From NCBI RefSeq assembly GCF_005116505.1, contig NZ_SWBR01000002.1, forward strand, positions 930,314 to 994,313: 64,000 nt of DNA. The letters are read 5' to 3'. The stretch's first letter is position 1. Every line of letters starts with the position of its first letter. The notes below the pieces were generated by a model. It was not told the origin of the DNA. It saw nothing but the letters and a program-made list of their open reading frames with translations, and made no database searches. Positions 1 through 9,913 of the stretch are shown here, one piece after another. Position numbers and translations under genes: made by a program. This stretch comes from Pedobacter polaris (GTDB taxonomy: Bacteria > Bacteroidota > Bacteroidia > Sphingobacteriales > Sphingobacteriaceae).

Positions 1-12
1 CAAAGTTATGAA

Positions 13-32
13 AAAAGGGTGAATATTCACTC
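13..32 (-). terminator. possible weak terminator of the PAS histidine kinase gene
   Basis: The 12-base palindrome GTGAATATTCAC (19-30) lies about 40 bases past the stop of the minus-strand histidine kinase gene. On the minus strand it is followed by a run of six T. The stem is only about 4-5 pairs, so this is a weak candidate for an intrinsic terminator. Confidence 0.3.
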
Positions 33-70
33 TTAATATTCCCATAAGCGCTGGACTTGCAGTAGGTCTA

Positions 71-1687
71 TCAGTCTTCAAGTGGTAGGCTGAAATAAAA
101 GGTAGAGCCTTTACCCAGCTCGCTCTGTGCCCAGATTTTACCGCCATGGAGCCGTACAATCTCTGCACTAAGGTAAAGACCAATCCCAAATCCAGAAATA
201 TTTTTGGTTTGCCTGCCCGAGACCCTATAATAACGCTCAAAGATCCGCTCCAAGTCATGCGGAGCGATGCCAAGCCCTTGGTCAGAAACTGAGAAAACAA
301 GTTCCCCATTATTACAGGAGCAGTCCATTTCTACCCTGCCACCAGTGGGAGAATACTTTACTGCATTGCCCATGAGATTAGTTACTACCGAGATGATCTT
401 TTCCCTATCGGCCATTACCATGTGCACGTCCCTGCAGTCCATCACTAGCTGATGACCAGATGAAGACAACTGCAGCTCCTCCATTGCCTCTACTACAAGG
501 CTGGTAAAATCTATTTGGGTTTTTTCGATATGAATTTGTCCAGACTCTAATCTGGATACATTTAAAAAACCATTGATCATCTCAGTCATCCGTTTCACCT
601 GACCAGCTGCCCGGTCCATCCCATCTATGAGAAAACCATCAGCTGAACCAGCTTTGCGCAACCTAATGCCAGCCAACTGCACAATTGCCTGAAGTGAAGT
701 GAGTGGCGTTTTTAACTCATGACTCACTATCCCTATAAAATCGTTCTTGCGAATTTCTTCTCGCTTGCGCTCTGTCACCTCAATGGCAAAGACCAATATA
801 CCAACAGCCTTCCCTTTCCCATCCAATCTGGCTTGATAGGTAAAATCAAAGTATCGGTTCTCCACTTCTCCTCCATCTGTCCTAGACATCGGTATCAATT
901 CATCGGTTCCATGATAGGTCTTACCACTGGCCATCACTTCTTCTAAAACACCTATAATGGGGTCGCCCAAAAGTTCAGGAATCGCCTGTAATAACGCCTT
1001 CCCCAATAGCTCTCGCCCTGGAAAAAGCTGTTGATATAGTGGATTAACCATATCAAAGCGAAGGTCCTGTCCTTCGAGGATACATATTCCTGCTGGGGCC
1101 TGCCTAAAGAATTCCATCAACCGGTCTCGTTCCTGCGCAGTGTGCGCCTGAGACGCTCGCAACTCCTCTTGGGTATTTTCAAGTTCCAAAAAAGCATTGA
1201 CCTTATCAGTTGTTTCTATCACATTGGTTAGCACTCCGCAGATATTGCCTTGTTCATCAAGAATTGGGCTATAGGCAAAGTCGAAATAACATTCTTCTCG
1301 GAAACCGCTTCGTTCTAGAAACACCCTAAAATCTTGTATTCTAACAGGCCTACCTTCCATTACTCCCGCAAACATCGGCCCCACAGTATCCCAGATCTCA
1401 GGAAACGATTCGCTGATGGGAAGGCCCAGCGCTTTAGGATGCTTCAGTGTACCAAGCACCGGACGGTAGGCATCGTTATATAATTGTATATATTCCATGC
1501 CCCAGGTAATGTGCATTGGAAAAGGAGAGCGTAACATAATGCCCACTGAAATCTTAAGCGCAGAAGGCCACTGCTCAGGATCGCCTAGGATCGTATCTTT
1601 CCAAGAAAAGTTTCGGATGAGCTTGCCCATTATTCCGCCCTCGGCCAAAAAGGGATATTGATTTATTGTTGGCACATGTGGGCCCAT
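71..1687 (-). CDS. PAS-domain sensor histidine kinase
   Basis: A 538-residue protein with no obvious transmembrane segment or signal peptide, so probably a cytoplasmic sensor kinase. The N-terminal ~160 residues and residues ~185-305 look like two PAS domains; both contain the YFDF-type strand usual in PAS folds. A short coiled segment (about 162-190) links them. The HisKA domain has the phospho-acceptor His323 in VSHELKTPLTS. The ATPase domain shows the N box (NLMGNAVKYSP), the G1 box (DQGLGIAP) and the G2 box (GFGIGLYLS). There is no receiver domain and no adjacent partner; the nearest response regulator (3065-3442) is on the other strand beyond a dehydrogenase gene. The signal is unknown. 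The family call is secure; pairing with that regulator is only a possibility. Confidence 0.93.
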   Translation of the reverse strand: MGPHVPTINQYPFLAEGGIMGKLIRNFSWKDTILGDPEQWPSALKISVGIMLRSPFPMHITWGMEYIQLYNDAYRPVLGTLKHPKALGLPISESFPEIWDTVGPMFAGVMEGRPVRIQDFRVFLERSGFREECYFDFAYSPILDEQGNICGVLTNVIETTDKVNAFLELENTQEELRASQAHTAQERDRLMEFFRQAPAGICILEGQDLRFDMVNPLYQQLFPGRELLGKALLQAIPELLGDPIIGVLEEVMASGKTYHGTDELIPMSRTDGGEVENRYFDFTYQARLDGKGKAVGILVFAIEVTERKREEIRKNDFIGIVSHELKTPLTSLQAIVQLAGIRLRKAGSADGFLIDGMDRAAGQVKRMTEMINGFLNVSRLESGQIHIEKTQIDFTSLVVEAMEELQLSSSGHQLVMDCRDVHMVMADREKIISVVTNLMGNAVKYSPTGGRVEMDCSCNNGELVFSVSDQGLGIAPHDLERIFERYYRVSGRQTKNISGFGIGLYLSAEIVRLHGGKIWAQSELGKGSTFYFSLPLED

Positions 1688-1919
1688 AATTAAGTATTGA
1701 ACTTATGTAACCCATTAGTAGAACAATTGTTTTTATTTATCGGCTGTTTGCATCAGTCTCCTTCTCAACTCTAAAAGAATTCTTAGCTTGAGTATTGTCT
1801 TAATCAACATTGCAACTGCTTTTAGCATCAAACACCATCTTGCAAGGTAAAATGTAGTATACTAGGAAAATTGGGAAGATACGAAATTAATAGCCTACCT
1901 TGCCATAAACCTATCTCCC

Positions 1920-2906
1920 ATGAAAATCGCAGTCTTCAGTACCCGCAACTATGACCAGCAGTTCCTAGAACAGTTTAACACCGGTCATGAGCTTACCTTT
2001 TTTACACAATCGCTTAGCCTGCAGAACATACCGCTCACCCAGGGATTTGATGCACTCTGCCTTTTCGTTAACGACAATGCGGATGCACAGGTACTTGCAA
2101 AGCTCGAAGAAAATGGAATAAAACTTATTTTGCTTAGGTGCGCCGGCTTCAATAACATCGACCTATTCGCTGCCGCAGAAACTGGAATCAAGGTGCTGCG
2201 TGTACCCGCCTATTCTCCGCAGGCAGTTGCCGAGCATGCCATGGCTATGATACTTACCCTGAATCGTAAAACCCATAAGGCACACAACCGCACCCGTGAA
2301 GGAAACTTTTCTTTAGAGGGATTGATGGGCTTTAACTTACACAGTGCCAAGGTTGCGTTGATTGGAACGGGCAATATTGGCAAGGCATTTTATAATATAC
2401 TAGTTGGCTTTGGTTGCCAGATTATGGCCTATGACCCCTATCCGGATAAAGAACTTACAGCCAAGGGCCTGCAGTATGGAACTTTGGAACAGGTTATTTC
2501 AGGTGCAGATATCGTCTCGTTGCACTGCCCACTGTTAGAAGATAACCACCATATGATTAATACTACAACCTTGCAGCTTTTTAAAAAAGGCGCTATGTTG
2601 ATCAACACCAGTCGCGGAGGGCTTATTAACACTCCCGAAGTAATTGCAGCGCTCAAATCGGGTCAGTTGGGTTACCTTGGGATTGATGTATATGAGCAGG
2701 AGTCAAAACTTTTCTTTGCAGATCATTCCTCAGAAATCATGACCGACGAGCTGATCGCAAGGCTGATTTCCTTTCCCAACGTGCTGATAACTTCTCATCA
2801 GGGCTTTTTTACTAGAGAGGCAATGGAACAGATTGCTCAGACCACATACGCCAATGTAGATGCCTTTGCTTCGGGATCGGCTCTGGACAATGAGGTACGT
2901 GAGTAG
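1920..2906 (+). CDS. D-2-hydroxyacid dehydrogenase, D-lactate dehydrogenase type
   Basis: A 328-residue NAD-dependent enzyme of the D-isomer-specific 2-hydroxyacid dehydrogenase family, probably interconverting pyruvate and D-lactate in the cytoplasm. The nucleotide-binding Rossmann motif is GTGNIGKAF (149-157). The expected catalytic triad is present: Arg232 (NTSRGG), Glu261 (DVYEQE) and His293 (SHQGFFT), each at the spacing found in fermentative D-LDHs. Full length and close to the family's usual ~330 residues. It stands alone between divergent or unrelated genes. The LdhA-type subgroup is inferred from the FFAD insert after the Glu motif; another 2-hydroxyacid substrate cannot be excluded. 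Confidence 0.9.
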   Translation: MKIAVFSTRNYDQQFLEQFNTGHELTFFTQSLSLQNIPLTQGFDALCLFVNDNADAQVLAKLEENGIKLILLRCAGFNNIDLFAAAETGIKVLRVPAYSPQAVAEHAMAMILTLNRKTHKAHNRTREGNFSLEGLMGFNLHSAKVALIGTGNIGKAFYNILVGFGCQIMAYDPYPDKELTAKGLQYGTLEQVISGADIVSLHCPLLEDNHHMINTTTLQLFKKGAMLINTSRGGLINTPEVIAALKSGQLGYLGIDVYEQESKLFFADHSSEIMTDELIARLISFPNVLITSHQGFFTREAMEQIAQTTYANVDAFASGSALDNEVRE

Positions 2907-3064
2907 CAGGGTTAAATACATACATTTTTTCTCCATTAAAACCTGACTGAAATATTGCTGCAGCTACGCTTTAGCGATGCTCAAGGCATTTAAATCAAAG
3001 CAAATAGATCAAATTGGAGTAGAAAAATTGAAACAATACCATGTTAGGAAGGTTACCTTATACT

Positions 3065-3442
3065 ATGGAAGATATCACTGAACCTAAAAAATGCGCTTTT
3101 GTTTTAGAAGATGATGATGCACTACGCAAACTCTTTACCTACGTGCTCGAAGAAGAGTCTTTTGAAGTTAAAGCCTACGCCAATGCAACAAGTTTCAAGC
3201 AAAGCATTCGCACACAGCATCCTGCCATCATTATCATGGATATGATATTACCAGATGGAAATGGAATTGATATCTGCCACGATCTTAAAGCCGACCCAGA
3301 AACTGCCCAAATCCCCATCATCCTACTATCGGCACATAGCGAATTGCATATACTCGCAAAAGGATGCCAGGCCGAAGCATATATGCCAAAACCCTTTGAC
3401 ATCCACGAGTTTATCTCTAGCGTTGAAAAATTCGTTAATTAA
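3065..3442 (+). CDS. single-domain response regulator (CheY-like receiver)
   Basis: A stand-alone receiver domain of 125 residues without an output domain. The acidic pocket (LEDDD), the phospho-acceptor Asp59 in IIIMDMILPDG, the Ser/Thr position (LLSAHSE) and the conserved Lys in MPKPF are all visible. An upstream in-frame ATG at 3041 would add eight residues; ATG 3065 is preferred because its product begins just before the first beta strand and an AGGAAGG stretch lies upstream. Such regulators pass phosphate to other proteins or act by protein binding. Partner unknown; the histidine kinase at 71-1687 is nearby but on the opposite strand. Confidence 0.88.
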   Translation: MEDITEPKKCAFVLEDDDALRKLFTYVLEEESFEVKAYANATSFKQSIRTQHPAIIIMDMILPDGNGIDICHDLKADPETAQIPIILLSAHSELHILAKGCQAEAYMPKPFDIHEFISSVEKFVN

Positions 3443-3484
3443 ATTTACTGAAATAAACTTCAATGATCCAAGGTCGCGAACCGA

Positions 3485-3510
3485 AACCTTCATCTATCAT
3501 GAAGGTTTTC
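3485..3510 (+). terminator. intrinsic terminator after the response regulator
   Basis: Perfect 9-bp hairpin: AACCTTCAT (3485-3493) and ATGAAGGTT (3499-3507) with a 5-base loop, then a short T-rich tail. It lies 43 bases after the stop of the receiver gene. Confidence 0.55.
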
Positions 3511-3631
3511 TCATGCGATAGATATCGGTGAAGTTCAGTGGGTACTTGATCGCATCGGATAGCAAAGCGTCCTTGGCTTTACAGGCTCCAGTGTGAAATA
3601 CCAAAATGCCATGGAACATATGTGGACGCCC

Positions 3632-5017
3632 TTAAAATATCCCTAGAAATTTTTTTCGCTTTTTCTTCTTTCCTGACTGCTTTTGCACCTCAGCCCTGAA
3701 ATTCTCTGCCCGAATCCTCTCCTGTACCAGCCTTTCCTCTTGCGCATCCAACAGTTGCTGATGATACTGCTTTCCAAGAGTGACAAATGGAGGTTCGTAA
3801 TGGCCAACAGTAACCGGCACAAAAACCTCACTATTTATGGTCAAGCTAAAACCTAAAAAAGCAATAAGTAGTATACATCCGCATGCTAATCCTACAAAGG
3901 CTTTCCTTGGTGCACTGATATAATCACCTTGGTGGTATGTTCCACTTTCCTCATTGTATTTTATTCCTGCTTTCAAGGCTAGTGGTCTCAGCAATGCAAG
4001 TTCTTTCTCAAGGGCCTCGTTTTTATCTTGGGTCTTTTTAGTAGTTGCAGCATATTTTAGTTCTATGCCAGGCGATGCATTTTGCTGGTTCCCAAAATCT
4101 GATGGAGAGTCTAACAACAGGCCATTTGTAAGTGCTTTATATAGCTCCATTCCATCGGCAAACCGATCTTGAGGTTTCTTTTGTATACAACGCCCAATAA
4201 ATTGAAGCAACCATTGCGGCACTTGCATTTCACTGTTTAATACATCATTTGGAAGTGTATCTGCCAGGTTATTTCTACGAAGTTTCATCGCGTCCGGAAC
4301 TTCCTTTTCTAGGTGTCCAATCATCACCGAATTGCGATTAGTATCTCCGTTTCCTTCCAAGGGAAAGGGAACCTGTCCTGCTAACAATTCGTATAGAATA
4401 ATGCCATAACTGTAGATATCAGTTTGAAATAACATTGTTCCTTCATGCTGTTCTGGCGCCATAAATTCAATCGCTCCTGCATGGCGGATGCTTGTTCTGC
4501 GCTGTTCTTCGCTCATGATGGCAAGGCCAAAGTCCAATAGCACATAATTGGCCGTTTTCACATCGTATTTTACATTATTACTTTTGATGTCGCCATGCTT
4601 TACACCTACTTGATGGCAATGAGCAAGTGCTGCCGCCAATTGTTCAGTTACTTTTAACAATTCCTTGATCGTAAAAACTTTTTGATGGGGCGGCTGCAAA
4701 AGTTCATTCAATTCAGGCCCATCAATGTATTCCATCTCAATGTAAGGAAATGAACCGCTTTCGGTTATTCCAGAGCTTAAGATTTTGACAACATTGGGAC
4801 TAGGATTTTCATTCACTTTTTGCAATTTTGTTACTTCATTCAAAAAGTTCCGATAGTTCTTATCGCTCTCGTCTTCTAGGTAAATTGGCGTAGGAATAAG
4901 TTTGATAGCTGAGTAAATTGGTCCCATGCGCATTCCTTTGTAAACCGAACCCTGTCCTCCAGTTTTTAGTGCACCAAGATTTTGCAAGCCCTCTGTAATA
5001 GTGAAAACTTTACTCAT
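3632..5017 (-). CDS. membrane Ser/Thr protein kinase (Hanks type, non-RD), copy 1
   Basis: A 461-residue kinase. The catalytic domain (~10-280) has a Gly-rich loop (GGQGSVYKG, 20-28), ATP-binding Lys39 (YSAIKL), the catalytic loop KHGDIKSNN (Asp143, Asn148), the DFG motif (Asp162), the APEQ motif and a YSYGIILYELL helix. The catalytic loop reads HGD where most kinases have HRD, so it is a non-RD kinase. A linker leads to one transmembrane segment (~373-394) and a ~65-residue tail ending in a Lys/Arg-rich stretch. No PASTA repeats. Start ATG 5017 is chosen because the paralogue at 12434-13780 begins with the same MSKVFTI; this ATG overlaps the FHA gene stop (ATGAGTAA), indicating translational coupling. 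Last gene of the operon that starts at 13780. Likely substrates are the neighbouring FHA and SEDS-PBP proteins (inference). Confidence 0.92.
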   Translation of the reverse strand: MSKVFTITEGLQNLGALKTGGQGSVYKGMRMGPIYSAIKLIPTPIYLEDESDKNYRNFLNEVTKLQKVNENPSPNVVKILSSGITESGSFPYIEMEYIDGPELNELLQPPHQKVFTIKELLKVTEQLAAALAHCHQVGVKHGDIKSNNVKYDVKTANYVLLDFGLAIMSEEQRRTSIRHAGAIEFMAPEQHEGTMLFQTDIYSYGIILYELLAGQVPFPLEGNGDTNRNSVMIGHLEKEVPDAMKLRRNNLADTLPNDVLNSEMQVPQWLLQFIGRCIQKKPQDRFADGMELYKALTNGLLLDSPSDFGNQQNASPGIELKYAATTKKTQDKNEALEKELALLRPLALKAGIKYNEESGTYHQGDYISAPRKAFVGLACGCILLIAFLGFSLTINSEVFVPVTVGHYEPPFVTLGKQYHQQLLDAQEERLVQERIRAENFRAEVQKQSGKKKKRKKFLGIF

Positions 5018-5810
5018 GGCTTTGTGGCTGATAACTGAACTCCAATACAACTGATTCACCTAAAATAATCTGATCTCCTTCTGCTAACTCCTGCCCAATT
5101 TGTGTAGCATGCAGCTTTACTATTTTCTCGGTTAATGCAGACCGTAGCTTTACTTTATTTCTAGGCGGTATACCACCTTCATCTGCAAAAATCATGAATT
5201 TGGCTAAATTTTTATTCCACTCTATGTGTGCATGTTCTCTGCTAATATATCTGTTACGCTCATCACTACTTTCTGATGGAAACGCAATGTGGTTTGTTCG
5301 AAAATATCCCATATCAGATTGCGCCTTTTCATCTCTTCCAATGTTGTATTTCCCACCATCTGAATTTAACAGATAGCTTGGTTTTAACGTTGTACCACTA
5401 AGTGCCTTCACATAAGCTGTTGCTTGCTGCTTTACAAAATGGGTATCGGTTTTAACGAACAATGCAGCAGGCAAATTTGGCATTACTACTGCTTCATCTG
5501 GAAACGCTTCCTCAAAAGTAAGTGCAAGTGTCCAGTTGCCAGGCAGATCAAGGGAATAGTCATCGCTGATGCGCTGTATTTCGGATTTTAGCAGATCAGG
5601 ATTATCAGTATAAACAGCAGCTTCATATACTTGTCGCTCTGCAGCTGTACAGTTTATATAAATACTCAAACCTTTAATATTTGCTCCTTCACCACCTTCT
5701 GCCTTTTGTAGTGTTTGCTTAATAAACTGCAGTAATGCGTGCCTAATTCCTTTCACATCATCTGGACGCTCGTCTGTTCTACCTTTAAATAAGTCGAATA
5801 TCATTTTCAT
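5010..5810 (-). CDS. FHA-domain protein (FhaA-like)
   Basis: A 266-residue soluble protein. The C-terminal ~115 residues form a forkhead-associated domain that binds phosphothreonine: YNIGRD (Gly158-Arg159), then NRYISREHAHIEW with Ser190, Arg191 and His193, then the closing strands GDQIILGES. The N-terminal ~135 residues are a mixed helical/strand domain resembling in layout the N-terminal domain of mycobacterial FhaA (a guess from architecture, not alignment). The gene starts 5 bases after the SEDS-PBP stop and overlaps the kinase start by 8 bases, so the three are co-translated. Its role is probably to read threonine phosphorylation made by the operon's kinases and pass it to the cell-wall synthase. 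A second in-frame Met lies two codons downstream. Confidence 0.88.
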   Translation of the reverse strand: MKMIFDLFKGRTDERPDDVKGIRHALLQFIKQTLQKAEGGEGANIKGLSIYINCTAAERQVYEAAVYTDNPDLLKSEIQRISDDYSLDLPGNWTLALTFEEAFPDEAVVMPNLPAALFVKTDTHFVKQQATAYVKALSGTTLKPSYLLNSDGGKYNIGRDEKAQSDMGYFRTNHIAFPSESSDERNRYISREHAHIEWNKNLAKFMIFADEGGIPPRNKVKLRSALTEKIVKLHATQIGQELAEGDQIILGESVVLEFSYQPQSHE

Positions 5811-5815
5811 TTCTT

Positions 5816-8800
5816 TTAGTTAGACAATCTAATAGTGTTATCAATTGCATCTGATGGTACAATACTTTTAATATAACCACCTTCTTTTAAAAACGGAATT
5901 ACATGTTTACCAGCTAATTTAACTGCATCAGAAGAGCCTTTCGTTGCCTCGATACGTACACATACTACAATGTTACCTTTTCCGCTTGCGGTGGGTGCAA
6001 AAAACACATACCATCCATCATTGATCTGTGCTTTTTTCCAAATTCGCTCGGGTGTACCTGTTTTGCCGGCTACTGCTACGCCAAGAGTCCCTGTTTTTAG
6101 CTCACTTTGTTTAATCATGTAACCTTTCATTAACTGTGCGTATGCAGGGTCATTTACCAATGTTGTGCCTTTTTTTACTTCCTGCAATTGATCACTTACT
6201 TTAAGTACGTACCTATTGGCAATCATATTACCATTGTTTGCAATTCCTGCAGCCATCCTTGCCACAGCGGCTGGGGTTGCAATCAACTCTCCCTGCCCCC
6301 AAGACATGCCCGATATTCCTTTTGCCCTAGTTTTGCGGATGTTATTGGGATTATATTTCGGTTTGGTATTAAATTCGGTTCTGCGCCACAGCTGTCTCCA
6401 TTTCTCTTCCTGAATACCATTTTCACTTGGTTTATTATAATAGTATCCTCCAGCCCCATGCAAAAACATGCCTGTTTTTAGATACAGATCGCCCATTTGT
6501 TCTTGTAGCTGTTCTTGGTTGGCCAGTTTAATAAAATAGACATTATTAGATTTTACTACTGCTCGTTCTAAATTGATCAATCCGGTTTCATCAGGCTCAA
6601 TGCCTTTGGTACGGATACGCTCCCAAGATGCTACCGGATATTTTTTATTTTCTGCTGCCAATCCCAACTTGTTAAAAGATGCCATGGCGGTAATAAGTTT
6701 AGCAGTAGACCCGGGCTGTGTAAAATGGGTAAAACCTAAATCCGAGGTGGTTTGCCATGAGGAAAGCTGGTTCTGTTCTGCACTGGTCATGGTTAAACGC
6801 TCCCAATCATGGATAGGAGGCAATGGGTATACCGCAGAAGTAAGCACATCGCCAGTACTTGCTTCCATAATAACAACAGAAACACGGTTATCCATTAGCG
6901 AGGTATCTTTTGCAATTGATTTTTGTATTTTAGTCTGCAGACCCGCATCTATCGTTAATTGTACATCCCTATTCTTATTTTTAAATGCTTCTACTTCTTT
7001 GCTACTAATACCAGCAAGGAGCAATGGAGCAAGCGCTGCATAGTCTTTTTTCACTACTGTCATTTCCTTAACTCCCCTTGCCAGGAAACGGTTTTCTCTA
7101 TACTTATTGGCAAGTACGGTAAAACTCTTGGTTGGTAGTTTAAAACCACGGAGTTCGGCTGCATGTTCATAATCTGCAAAATAGCCGTTCACACTACCAT
7201 TAAATACGCCCGAATTTGCATCACCCGTCCAAAAAAACAATTGCTCTTCAAAAGGGTAATACCTATCTAAGCGTTGATGGACCGCAGAATCCAGATTGTA
7301 ATTGGCTACTCCTACCCCAATTAACTTAAATCGTTGATTTTTAACAGTATCTACGTTACTAGTTGCCAATAAAATTCCTTTCCGGTCATGTAATGTACCT
7401 GCCTTTAATCTGTTCATCAATATGGCGATGCGTGGATTGTAGCTAAACATTCGTGCACCACTCCGATCGGCAACCAACGCTGGTTGCACTACCCATTTTT
7501 GATTATTCAGCACATAACTCGCTACATTAGCGCCCAATAATATAATACCCAAACAAGCGGCCATTAAAGCTGGCACAAGATTTTTGTCTTGCTGTTTAGC
7601 AATGTACTCCATCTGCACCTGGATGCCACGAACCATAGATACCGACATCAAAAATCCGGCAGCCAAAAAATTGAGGACAAGTGATGATCCACCGTAACTT
7701 TGAAAAGGTAGGGACACACCCGATAAAGGTAGGGCGCCAGTAGAGCCACCAGCAATGAGCAAAAACTGAACAAAGGTAGACGCCCCTATTCCTGCGCTCA
7801 GATAAAAAAGAAATGGCGAGCCCGTTCGTCTGCCGATAATGATTGACCGGTGCAGATATAACAGAAACAGCAAGAAAATGCACAGCATTCCTGTTAATCC
7901 AAATTCCTCACCTATTGAAGGTAAAATCATATCTGTATGTGCTTCAGGAATGGTTTTGGCAAAACCTTCACCAACACCTTGGCCGGTTGCACCACCAGTA
8001 GACATGGCCCATAAACCATTGGCTACTTGGTCGCCGCCATACACTTCATTGTTCCAGGCATCTTGCCAAATGGCTTTTCGATCGCCCAAGCGCTGTACCG
8101 GCCCTGGAAAAATTCGATCTAGGTAGGGAATTTGATCAATCGTTAAAAAGGCCGACATGATAACCAGCACCATTATAGTGGATTCACTAAGTTGTTTGCG
8201 TTGAAAAAACATCAGTGCTCCAACCATAAGCAATGTAACTCCAGTAGATATCCAAATGTTATCAAAAATCCATGAGGCTACAACATATAACACCACAGCC
8301 CCTGCCATGAACATAAAATCTCCCCGAGAAAATGAAAATAAAATAATAAAAGTGAAACAAACTACCATTGCCGGACCAAGATCTCCCAATATCAGGAAGA
8401 GCATGAGTGTTAACAATATCGCTATTACAGCAAATGAGAAAAACGACCACCTTTTGTTCCAACTGGTATATTCACTGATCAACTTTTCATTTACCGCGAA
8501 AAATCCCGCAAGAAAGAAAATGACAAGGTACTTTACCACTTCACTGGGCTGAAAACCAAACAGATTTACCTTTACCCCACTGCCCTCTGGCCCGGTTCCA
8601 AACAAAACTGTTAGTGCAAGCAACCCAATGGCTAGCAAAGCCCAAGGCCACCCGTTTGCAGCTGAGCGAATATTTTTGAACACAAGTAGACGATAAGCCC
8701 AAGTATCGGTATTAAATCTTCGCCATTTAACGCATAACATTAGCAGTATACCACCAAAACCCATCAGTAGATACAGTAATGAATCCTTTGCCAGAAAGCG

Positions 8801-9913
8801 ATCACGTAGTGGATCTTGCAAGCTCAACAGCGTTAAAAAAGAAATGCCAGTAAGTAGCATCACCAATGGAAGGATGACCTGGTCTGCAGTGCTGAATCTC
8901 CAAGACAATACCAAGTGGACAACAAAAAAACCTACAATCAAGCTTCCGCAGATGATGAAAAACCATTTATTAAATTCTTCAGGTGTTCTAATAATTAGTG
9001 ATTTTTCTTTTTTAAGGATACTGAAATCCCTAGCAGAAAAAAGTCTAATGGTATGTGGGCGCTGCTCAAAAGTGAAATCAGTATCATCACCAAGGCTTTG
9101 CACGCCCTTAGAAGCACCAAATTGAAAACCTGGCTTTAACGGCAATACTTTGAATGACTTATTGTCTGGCAGGTGACCGAAGCTGAAATGACCTGCTGCA
9201 TTGGTTCGTGTATAAGCAGTAAGTTGTTGTAATCTGCGTTTGCCGGCACTATCTAAGGTAAAAACCTTTGTAAAGCCATCCGAATTTTCTGTTATGTTTT
9301 TAGTGGCTTCCGTCGGCTCATCATTGTAAATGCTGTCTTGGGGCAAAATCATTTCCAAGCGGATCAGCACACCTGCTACGGGCAGTTCATTTTCTATAAT
9401 CTTTCCGCTAATATTGTGTTTACCAAGACCGAGGTCTACCTCGGCCGGATATTGACGGGGATTATTTCTTTCTTGGGCAAATGTTAACGAATCATCACCA
9501 GTGTAACCAAGCAAAGCCCGAGAAGCCATTACCCTTGCCTTGAATGATTTACCCCCTTTTTCAAAGGCTTCATCTGCCAACAAAAAGTATCGGCGTTTGT
9601 TAACCTCGCCAATGTTGTCTAGTTGGCTGATATTCTGCGTTGCACCTGCTACGGTTGCTTCAATAAGATCTATGTCCCGTTGATCTTCAAAATAATATCC
9701 TTTTTTTAAAAGATTCCTAATATTTTCTGCAGGTTTTCCTGCATTTAGGTTTACCATAGTGCCAGCTTTTAAACGTGGCGCTACTTCGGCAAATCTTGGT
9801 TGAACTACCGTGTATAATTGATAAAAAAACAGCGCCAGTACCAGGCCGATAACCAATATAAATATTCTCTCACGAATTCGACTTACTTTACCAGCGGTCT
9901 TATTTTGTTCCAT
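5816..9913 (-). CDS. SEDS (RodA/FtsW) glycosyltransferase fused to class B penicillin-binding protein
   Basis: A 1365-residue fusion of the two enzymes that usually work as a pair in peptidoglycan synthesis. Segments: one transmembrane helix (~15-37); an extracytoplasmic region (~38-310) with a carboxypeptidase-regulatory-like beta fold (~165-265, NISGKIIEN to GHFSFGHLP); a polytopic SEDS domain (~315-765) with FQPSE (454-458), PEAHTD (656-661) followed by GEEFGLTG, and LPFQSYGGSS (735-744); a linking helix (~783-802); and a PBP ectodomain (~805-1365). The transpeptidase motifs are intact: STAK (catalytic Ser1069, Lys1072), SNN (1122-1124) and KTGT (1284-1287). Both halves therefore look active: lipid II polymerisation and cross-linking. 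It overlaps the PP2C gene by 14 bases. Whether it serves elongation, division or another process cannot be told from sequence. Confidence 0.93.
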   Translation of the reverse strand: MEQNKTAGKVSRIRERIFILVIGLVLALFFYQLYTVVQPRFAEVAPRLKAGTMVNLNAGKPAENIRNLLKKGYYFEDQRDIDLIEATVAGATQNISQLDNIGEVNKRRYFLLADEAFEKGGKSFKARVMASRALLGYTGDDSLTFAQERNNPRQYPAEVDLGLGKHNISGKIIENELPVAGVLIRLEMILPQDSIYNDEPTEATKNITENSDGFTKVFTLDSAGKRRLQQLTAYTRTNAAGHFSFGHLPDNKSFKVLPLKPGFQFGASKGVQSLGDDTDFTFEQRPHTIRLFSARDFSILKKEKSLIIRTPEEFNKWFFIICGSLIVGFFVVHLVLSWRFSTADQVILPLVMLLTGISFLTLLSLQDPLRDRFLAKDSLLYLLMGFGGILLMLCVKWRRFNTDTWAYRLLVFKNIRSAANGWPWALLAIGLLALTVLFGTGPEGSGVKVNLFGFQPSEVVKYLVIFFLAGFFAVNEKLISEYTSWNKRWSFFSFAVIAILLTLMLFLILGDLGPAMVVCFTFIILFSFSRGDFMFMAGAVVLYVVASWIFDNIWISTGVTLLMVGALMFFQRKQLSESTIMVLVIMSAFLTIDQIPYLDRIFPGPVQRLGDRKAIWQDAWNNEVYGGDQVANGLWAMSTGGATGQGVGEGFAKTIPEAHTDMILPSIGEEFGLTGMLCIFLLFLLYLHRSIIIGRRTGSPFLFYLSAGIGASTFVQFLLIAGGSTGALPLSGVSLPFQSYGGSSLVLNFLAAGFLMSVSMVRGIQVQMEYIAKQQDKNLVPALMAACLGIILLGANVASYVLNNQKWVVQPALVADRSGARMFSYNPRIAILMNRLKAGTLHDRKGILLATSNVDTVKNQRFKLIGVGVANYNLDSAVHQRLDRYYPFEEQLFFWTGDANSGVFNGSVNGYFADYEHAAELRGFKLPTKSFTVLANKYRENRFLARGVKEMTVVKKDYAALAPLLLAGISSKEVEAFKNKNRDVQLTIDAGLQTKIQKSIAKDTSLMDNRVSVVIMEASTGDVLTSAVYPLPPIHDWERLTMTSAEQNQLSSWQTTSDLGFTHFTQPGSTAKLITAMASFNKLGLAAENKKYPVASWERIRTKGIEPDETGLINLERAVVKSNNVYFIKLANQEQLQEQMGDLYLKTGMFLHGAGGYYYNKPSENGIQEEKWRQLWRRTEFNTKPKYNPNNIRKTRAKGISGMSWGQGELIATPAAVARMAAGIANNGNMIANRYVLKVSDQLQEVKKGTTLVNDPAYAQLMKGYMIKQSELKTGTLGVAVAGKTGTPERIWKKAQINDGWYVFFAPTASGKGNIVVCVRIEATKGSSDAVKLAGKHVIPFLKEGGYIKSIVPSDAIDNTIRLSN

